From: Conexibacter woesei DSM 14684 | Lineage (GTDB): Bacteria; Actinomycetota; Thermoleophilia; Solirubrobacterales; Solirubrobacteraceae | Length of the DNA: 64,000 nt | Assembly (NCBI RefSeq): GCF_000025265.1 | Contig: NC_013739.1 | Span: forward strand, 2,356,001-2,420,000 | Direction of reading: 5' to 3' | Part shown: one piece after another, positions 59,353 to 64,000 of the stretch | Layout of the letters: every line of letters starts with the position of its first letter | Position numbering within the stretch: position 1 is the first letter of the stretch | The notes under the pieces: generated by a model | Databases searched by the model: none | Told to the model about the DNA's origin: nothing | What the model saw: the letters and a program-made list of their open reading frames with translations, nothing else | Made by a program: the position numbers and the translations under genes

Positions 59353-60300
59353 TTGCTCGACCTGCGACAGCTGCGCGTCCTGATCGCGATCGCTCGCCAC
59401 GGGTCGCTGACCGCGGCAGCACGCGCGCTGCACTACAGCCAGGCGACCGTCTCGCACCACCTCGCCGCGTTGGAGTGCGAGGTCGGGACGCGGCTGGTCG
59501 ACCGTGGCCGCAGCGGTGCCACCCTCAACGACCGTGGGCGGACGTTGGTGCTGCGCGCGGAGGAGATCGTCGAGCGGCTGGAGCTGGCGCGCGAGGAGGT
59601 GCGCCAGCTGGCAGGGCTGGAGGCGGGGCTGCTGCGCGTGGGCACGTTCTCGACGGCCGGCGCACGGCTTCTGCCGCGGGCGATCGCCCGCTTCCGCGAC
59701 GCCCACCCCGGCGTCCAGGTGGTGCTCGTCGAGGACGAGCCGGCGGCGACCGTCCGGGCGCTGCTCGCGGGTGAGCTGGAGATGGCGATCGTCTACTCGC
59801 TGCCCGGCGGCGCGGGCGTGCCCGGCGACGCGGCCGGTCCCGGCGACGCGGGCGACGTGGCGTCGCCGCTGCGGCTGACTCACCTGCTCGACGACCCGAT
59901 GCGGCTGGCGCTGCCGTCCGCGCATCTGCTCGCGTCCCAGGAGCGGCCGCAGCTCGCGGACCTCGCCCGCGACGGCTGGATCACCGGCTTGCATGGCGGC
60001 GCGCCATGCACCGAGCTGCTCAATCGCGCCTGTTCGCTCGCGGGGTTCTCGCCGCGCGTCGTGCTGCGCAGCGACGACTACGAGGTGATCCGCGGCTTCG
60101 TCGCGGCCGGCGTCGGCGTCGCGCTGATCCCCGCGCTCGGGTTGACGGCGAGCGGGGAGGCGGTCGCGGTCCGGGCGCTCGCCGGCGAGCCGCTGCACCG
60201 CCGCGTCGAGTGCGCCCTTCCACGCCACGGTGCCTCGGCGACGGCGCTGGAGCTGCTCGCGACGCTGATGGCGGTCGCCGTCGAGCTGGCAGCCGGCTGA
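59353..60300 (+). CDS. LysR family transcriptional regulator
   Basis: A 315-residue regulator: LRQLRVLIAIARHGSLTAAARALHYSQATVSHHLAALECEVGTRLVDRG is the N-terminal HTH, followed by the two-lobe ligand domain (LLRVGTFSTAGARLLPRAIARFRDAHPGVQV; LLAGELEMAIVY). The start is TTG, with no ribosome site visible and overlapping ATCGAT motifs just upstream. Divergent from the decarboxylase gene, the likely target; the HyuA/HyuB genes lie downstream on the same strand. Confidence 0.88.
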   Translation: MLDLRQLRVLIAIARHGSLTAAARALHYSQATVSHHLAALECEVGTRLVDRGRSGATLNDRGRTLVLRAEEIVERLELAREEVRQLAGLEAGLLRVGTFSTAGARLLPRAIARFRDAHPGVQVVLVEDEPAATVRALLAGELEMAIVYSLPGGAGVPGDAAGPGDAGDVASPLRLTHLLDDPMRLALPSAHLLASQERPQLADLARDGWITGLHGGAPCTELLNRACSLAGFSPRVVLRSDDYEVIRGFVAAGVGVALIPALGLTASGEAVAVRALAGEPLHRRVECALPRHGASATALELLATLMAVAVELAAG

Positions 60301-60412
60301 CGCGCCCGCCCACGGGCAAACGGGCGGCGGACGGGCGGCGGCGACGGGAATCCGTCACCGCCGACAGCCGAAACCTCGACGTGCCGCGCGGCCGCCGCTC
60401 TACTGCCCGGCC

Positions 60413-62503
60413 ATGGCCGAGCAACCACACATGACCTTCGCGATCGACGCCGGCGGCACGTTCACGGATCTCGTCCTCGACAGCGGCCGCGACCTGCGCC
60501 TGTTCAAGGCGCACACGACGCCGCACGACCCGGTCGAGGGCGTGCTCGACGTGCTCGCGGTCGCAGCCGCCGGAATGGGGATGGAGCTGCCGGAGCTGCT
60601 GGGGCGGGGCCAGCGCCTGGTCCACGGCACGACGCGGGCGATCAACGCGCTCGTCACCGGCGCGACCGCCCGCACCGGGCTGCTGTGCACCGAGGGACAC
60701 CCCGACGTCCTCGTCTTCCGCGAGGGCGGGCGCACCGAGCCGTTCGACTTCACGGTCGGCTATCCGCGCCCGCTCGTGCCGCGTGCGCTCACGGCCGAGC
60801 TGCCGGAGCGGATCACCGCCGAGGGGACGATCTTCCGCCCGCTCGACGAGGCGCGGACGGTCGAGTGCATCGGCGAGCTGCGCGCGGCCGGCGTCGAGGC
60901 GGTCGGCGTCAGCCTGCTGTGGTCGATCGTCAACCCCGCGCACGAGCTGCGCGTCGGGGAGCTGCTCGACGAGCACCTGCCGGGCGTGCCGTACACGCTC
61001 TCGCACCAGCTCAACCCGACCCTGCGCGAGTACCGCCGCACCTCCTCGACGTGCATCGACGCGTCGCTGAAGCCGGTGATGGCCGACTACTTCGCATCGT
61101 TGGAGGCACGGCTCGCCGCTGCCGGCTTCGGCGGGCGGGTCCTGATCGTGACGTCCTCGGGCGGGATGCTCGACGCGGCCGACCTGGCGGCGGCGCCGAT
61201 CCACTCGATCAACTCCGGCCCGTCGATGGCGCCCGTCGCCGGACGCCACTACGCGGCGCTCGAAGGCGGTCACGACACGGCGATCGTCGCCGACACGGGC
61301 GGCACCACGTTCGACGTCAGCGTCGTCCGCGCCGGCTCGATCCCGCGCACGCGCGAGACGTGGATCGGCCCGCCGCACCAGGGTCACATCACCGGCTTCC
61401 CGTCGGTCGACGTCAAGAGCGTCGGCGCGGGCGGAGGGTCGATCGCGTGGGTCGACGACGGCGGCCTGCCGCAGGTCGGCCCGCACAGCGCCGCCTCCCA
61501 GCCCGGCCCCGCCTGCTACGGCCGCGGCGGCACCGAGCCGACGCTGACCGACGCCTGCCTCGTCGTCGGGCACCTCGCCGCTGACAGCTTCCTCGCGGGC
61601 GCGATGCGGCTCGACGCCGATGCCGCCCGCAGCGCCGTGTCGCGGCGGATCGCCGAGCCGCTCGGCCTGAGCGTGGAGGAGGCCGCGGCGGCGATCGTCG
61701 CCGTCGCGACGGAGAACATGGTCCACGCGATCGAGGAGGTGACCGTCCACCAGGGCATCGACCCGCGTGCGGCCGTGCTCGTCGGCGGCGGCGGCGCAGC
61801 CGGCCTCAACCTCGTCGCGATCGCCGCGAGACTCGGCTGCCCGCGCGTGCTGATCCCGGAGACCGGCGCGGCGCTCAGCGCCGCCGGCGGGCTGCTCTCC
61901 GACGTCTCCGCCGGCTTCGCCGCGACGCACGTCACGAGCACCGCGGCGTTCGACTTCGCGGGCGTCGAGCGGGTCGTCGGCGACCTGCGCGAGCGCTGCG
62001 CGGGCTTCCTGCGCAGCGCGGAGGTCGACGGGGACGCGGCGGTCGAGCTGGCCGTCGAGGCGCGCTACCCGCGGCAGAACTGGGAGATCGAGGTGCCGAT
62101 CGCGGCCGAGCACGTCACCGGCGAGGCCGGCGTCCGCGAGCTGGTCGCCGCCTTCCACCGCGCCCACGAGCGGCTGTTCGCGATCAGCGACCCAGACTCG
62201 GAGGTCGAGATCATCACCTGGCGCGCCGAGGTGTGCGCGCGAGCGACCGCGTCGGCGCAGCGGCGGATCGTACGGGCCGAGCCCGCCGCGCTCGCCGCCG
62301 CGACGACGCGCCCGATGTACGTCCGCGGCGACGGATGGGTCGACGGCGCGGTCGCGCACGTCGACCAGCTCGCCGACGGCGTCGCGGTCGCGGGACCGGC
62401 AGTGATCGGCTCGTCGTTCACGACCGTCGTCGTCGACCGCGGCTTCGCCGCGCGGCGCTCGCCCGCCGGCTCACTCGTGATCACCAGGGAGGAAGGCAGA
62501 TGA
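60413..62503 (+). CDS. hyuA: Hydantoinase/oxoprolinase A subunit (HyuA)
   Basis: A 696-residue ATP-dependent ring-opening subunit. The phosphate-binding IDAGGTFTDLVLD begins at about residue 10, then HGTTRAINALVTG, the hinge RTSSTCIDASLKPVM, GGTTFDVSVV and VGGGGAAGLNL. With HyuB it forms N-methylhydantoinase, 5-oxoprolinase or acetophenone-carboxylase type enzymes. ATG used; an in-frame ATG lies 18 bases inside. The stop overlaps the HyuB start (ATGA). Which ring or ketone is hydrolysed cannot be decided from sequence alone. Confidence 0.9.
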   Translation: MAEQPHMTFAIDAGGTFTDLVLDSGRDLRLFKAHTTPHDPVEGVLDVLAVAAAGMGMELPELLGRGQRLVHGTTRAINALVTGATARTGLLCTEGHPDVLVFREGGRTEPFDFTVGYPRPLVPRALTAELPERITAEGTIFRPLDEARTVECIGELRAAGVEAVGVSLLWSIVNPAHELRVGELLDEHLPGVPYTLSHQLNPTLREYRRTSSTCIDASLKPVMADYFASLEARLAAAGFGGRVLIVTSSGGMLDAADLAAAPIHSINSGPSMAPVAGRHYAALEGGHDTAIVADTGGTTFDVSVVRAGSIPRTRETWIGPPHQGHITGFPSVDVKSVGAGGGSIAWVDDGGLPQVGPHSAASQPGPACYGRGGTEPTLTDACLVVGHLAADSFLAGAMRLDADAARSAVSRRIAEPLGLSVEEAAAAIVAVATENMVHAIEEVTVHQGIDPRAAVLVGGGGAAGLNLVAIAARLGCPRVLIPETGAALSAAGGLLSDVSAGFAATHVTSTAAFDFAGVERVVGDLRERCAGFLRSAEVDGDAAVELAVEARYPRQNWEIEVPIAAEHVTGEAGVRELVAAFHRAHERLFAISDPDSEVEIITWRAEVCARATASAQRRIVRAEPAALAAATTRPMYVRGDGWVDGAVAHVDQLADGVAVAGPAVIGSSFTTVVVDRGFAARRSPAGSLVITREEGR

Positions 62504-64000
62504 GCGTCGCATCCACCGCGCGCGAGCCCGGACACGACCGCGTCGAGCTGGCGCTCGTCGCCAACCGGCTGCGGTCGATCGTCCGCAAGATGAGCAACAC
62601 GCTCCACCGGACCGGCCGATCGGGCGTGCTGAACACCGCGCGGGACTTCTCCTGCGCGATCGTCACGCACGACGACCGCCTGCTGATGGCGGCCGACAGC
62701 CTCCCGATCCACGTCCTCAGCGGACCGGACCAGATGTCGGCCGCGATGCACGCATTCCACCCCGAGCTGCACGCCGGCGACGCGTTCCTGCACAACTCGC
62801 CCTACCACGGCAACTCGCACCCGGCCGACCACTCGCTGCTCGTGCCGGTCGTCGACGCGGGCGGGCGGCATCGCTTCACCGTGCTCGTGAAGGCGCACCA
62901 GGCCGATTGCGGGAACGCGCTCCCGACGACGTACATGGGCGGCGCGCGCGACGTCTACGCCGAGGGCGCGCTGATCTTCCCCGTCGTCAAGATCCAGTCC
63001 GCCTACCGCGACGTCCAGGACGTCGTGCGGATGTGCGAGATGCGGATCCGCGTGCCCGAGCAGTGGCGCGGCGACTACCTCGCGATGGTCGGCGCCGCGC
63101 GGATCGGCGAGCGCGAGCTGCTCGCGCTCGGCGAGGAGCTGGGCTTCGACGCGCTGCACGGCCACGCCGAGGCCTGGTTCGACTACTCCGAGCAGCGGAT
63201 GGTCAACGCGCTGCGGCGGATGCCGGCCGGCGCCGCGACCGCCGCGACGCGGCACGACCCGGCGCCGGGCGCCCCCGACGGGATCCCCGTCAATGCGACC
63301 GTCACGCTCGACCCGGACGGCGCGACCGCCGAGATCGACCTGCGCGACAACCCCGACTGCTACCCGTGCGGTCTGAACCTCAGCGAGGCGTGCGCGGGGA
63401 CGGCGGCCATGATCGGGCTGTTCAACTGCCTGCCGGAGACGGTGCCGACGAACGCGGGCAGCCTGCGCCGCGTGACGGTGCACCTGCGGCGCGGCTGCGT
63501 CGTCGGGATCGCAGAGCACCCGACCAGCACGTCGGTCGCGACGACGAACGTCGCCGACCGCGTCACCGCGGCGGTGCAGCTCGCGATCGCGGAGCTGGCA
63601 GACGGGCACGGCATGGCGGAGGCCGGCGGCTTCGGCGCCTCCTCCGCCGCGGTCATCTCCGGCCGCGACCCGCGCGCCGGCGGTGCGCCGTTCGTCAACC
63701 AGCTGTTCCTCGTCCTCAGCGGCGGTCCCGGCAATCCGCACACGGACGGCTGGACGACGTTCTGCCACGCCGGCAACGGCGGGATGTTGTACGTCGACAG
63801 CGTCGAGGTCGACGAGCTGAACTTCCCGATCCTTGTCCGCGCCCAGCGCGTCGAGCCCGACAGCGAGGGCTCCGGCCGGCTGCGCGGGGCGCCGTCGGTC
63901 TACGCCGAGTACGGGCCGCTCGACGGCGAGCTGACCGTGATCTACGCGGGCGACGGCCACGTCAACGCGGCGGCGGGCGCGCGCGGCGGAGAGCCCGGCG
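62500..64000 (+). CDS. hyuB: Hydantoinase/oxoprolinase B subunit (HyuB), partial
   Basis: The frame opens at an ATG in an ATGA overlap with HyuA, with GGAGGAAGG upstream, and continues to the window edge without a stop; 500 residues are visible of the roughly 550-600 usual for the family. Typical blocks are SNTLHRTGRSGVLNTARDFSCAIV, DRLLMAADSLPIHVLS, GDAFLHNSPYHGNSHPADHSLLVPVV and GFGASSAAVISGRDPR. It is the partner catalytic subunit of HyuA. The C-terminus is cut off, so completeness is unknown. Confidence 0.9.
   Translation, partial: MSVASTAREPGHDRVELALVANRLRSIVRKMSNTLHRTGRSGVLNTARDFSCAIVTHDDRLLMAADSLPIHVLSGPDQMSAAMHAFHPELHAGDAFLHNSPYHGNSHPADHSLLVPVVDAGGRHRFTVLVKAHQADCGNALPTTYMGGARDVYAEGALIFPVVKIQSAYRDVQDVVRMCEMRIRVPEQWRGDYLAMVGAARIGERELLALGEELGFDALHGHAEAWFDYSEQRMVNALRRMPAGAATAATRHDPAPGAPDGIPVNATVTLDPDGATAEIDLRDNPDCYPCGLNLSEACAGTAAMIGLFNCLPETVPTNAGSLRRVTVHLRRGCVVGIAEHPTSTSVATTNVADRVTAAVQLAIAELADGHGMAEAGGFGASSAAVISGRDPRAGGAPFVNQLFLVLSGGPGNPHTDGWTTFCHAGNGGMLYVDSVEVDELNFPILVRAQRVEPDSEGSGRLRGAPSVYAEYGPLDGELTVIYAGDGHVNAAAGARGGEPG

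Noticed and set aside
60020-62359. Reverse-strand open frame of 779 codons opposite HyuA
   Set aside because: Shadow of HyuA; the forward motifs are unambiguous.
62065-63960. Reverse-strand open frame of 631 codons at the right edge
   Set aside because: Antisense to HyuB, whose forward frame runs uninterrupted to the window end.
1-64000. Biosynthetic gene cluster or mobile element
   Set aside because: No PKS/NRPS, terpene or RiPP enzyme, transposase, integrase, phage structural gene or tRNA-linked attachment site was seen.

Overview
The window is very GC-rich, densely packed DNA with long accidental open frames on the non-coding strand, frequent GTG starts and many 4-base ATGA/GTGA gene overlaps. 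Actinobacterial arylsulfatase-like, PucR, HyuA/HyuB and IcmF sequences together suggest a soil actinobacterium of the Thermoleophilia (Solirubrobacterales, Conexibacter-like). That placement is an inference from style and gene content, not from a marker gene. I saw no rRNA, tRNA, CRISPR array, insertion sequence or prophage gene.

Left third (1-15562): the end of a dipeptide/oligopeptide ABC importer runs into a co-directional catabolic cluster. It encodes an amidase, an acyl-CoA ligase, a UlaG-like metallo-hydrolase, a DJ-1/PfpI protein, two aldehyde dehydrogenases, a fused kinase / M23-like / class III PLP enzyme, a Leu/Phe-type amino-acid dehydrogenase and a ThDP-dependent 2-oxo-acid enzyme. 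Taken in order these activities can make a complete route from a hydroxylated amino acid or amine (hydroxylysine is the best guess) to a CoA ester. 15613-20174 is an iron (or copper) handling locus: PepSY membrane protein, His-rich Tp34/P19-like lipoprotein, a Dyp-peroxidase-like TAT protein lacking the usual Asp, and a CopC/YtkA-like protein.

Middle (20202-42287): an enolase-superfamily enzyme and a MarR regulator diverge from a luciferase-like monooxygenase with an F420/NADP-type oxidoreductase. A ZIP-type transporter follows, preceded by what looks like an arylsulfatase remnant. Then comes a lower-GC two-gene unit, TIR-domain protein plus two-helix membrane protein, the best candidate here for an undescribed (possibly anti-phage) system. 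Next are a quinone oxidoreductase, a PotFBCA-type amine ABC importer with amine oxidase, RidA and IclR, a VOC/NmrA/TetR group, a glutamate-cysteine-ligase-like enzyme, an alpha/beta hydrolase, a large LuxR-type ATPase regulator, an ArsC-like protein and an AbrB/PIN toxin-antitoxin pair.

Right third (42301-64000): a four-gene reverse-strand overlapping operon (EfeB-like Dyp peroxidase, beta-helix lipoprotein, second lipoprotein, MalT-like LuxR regulator with a probable CTG start). This is followed by a giant secreted SdrD/DUF11 protein with extreme AGA codon use, SRPBCC/monooxygenase-like genes with a MarR regulator, fused isobutyryl-CoA mutase IcmF, a PucR regulator, an Orn/Lys/Arg decarboxylase, a LysR regulator and a HyuA/HyuB pair that runs off the right edge. 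Regulators sit beside clear inverted or direct repeats at most divergent promoters. No gap without a gene exceeds 300 bases; the longest (47671-47944) holds three palindromes.
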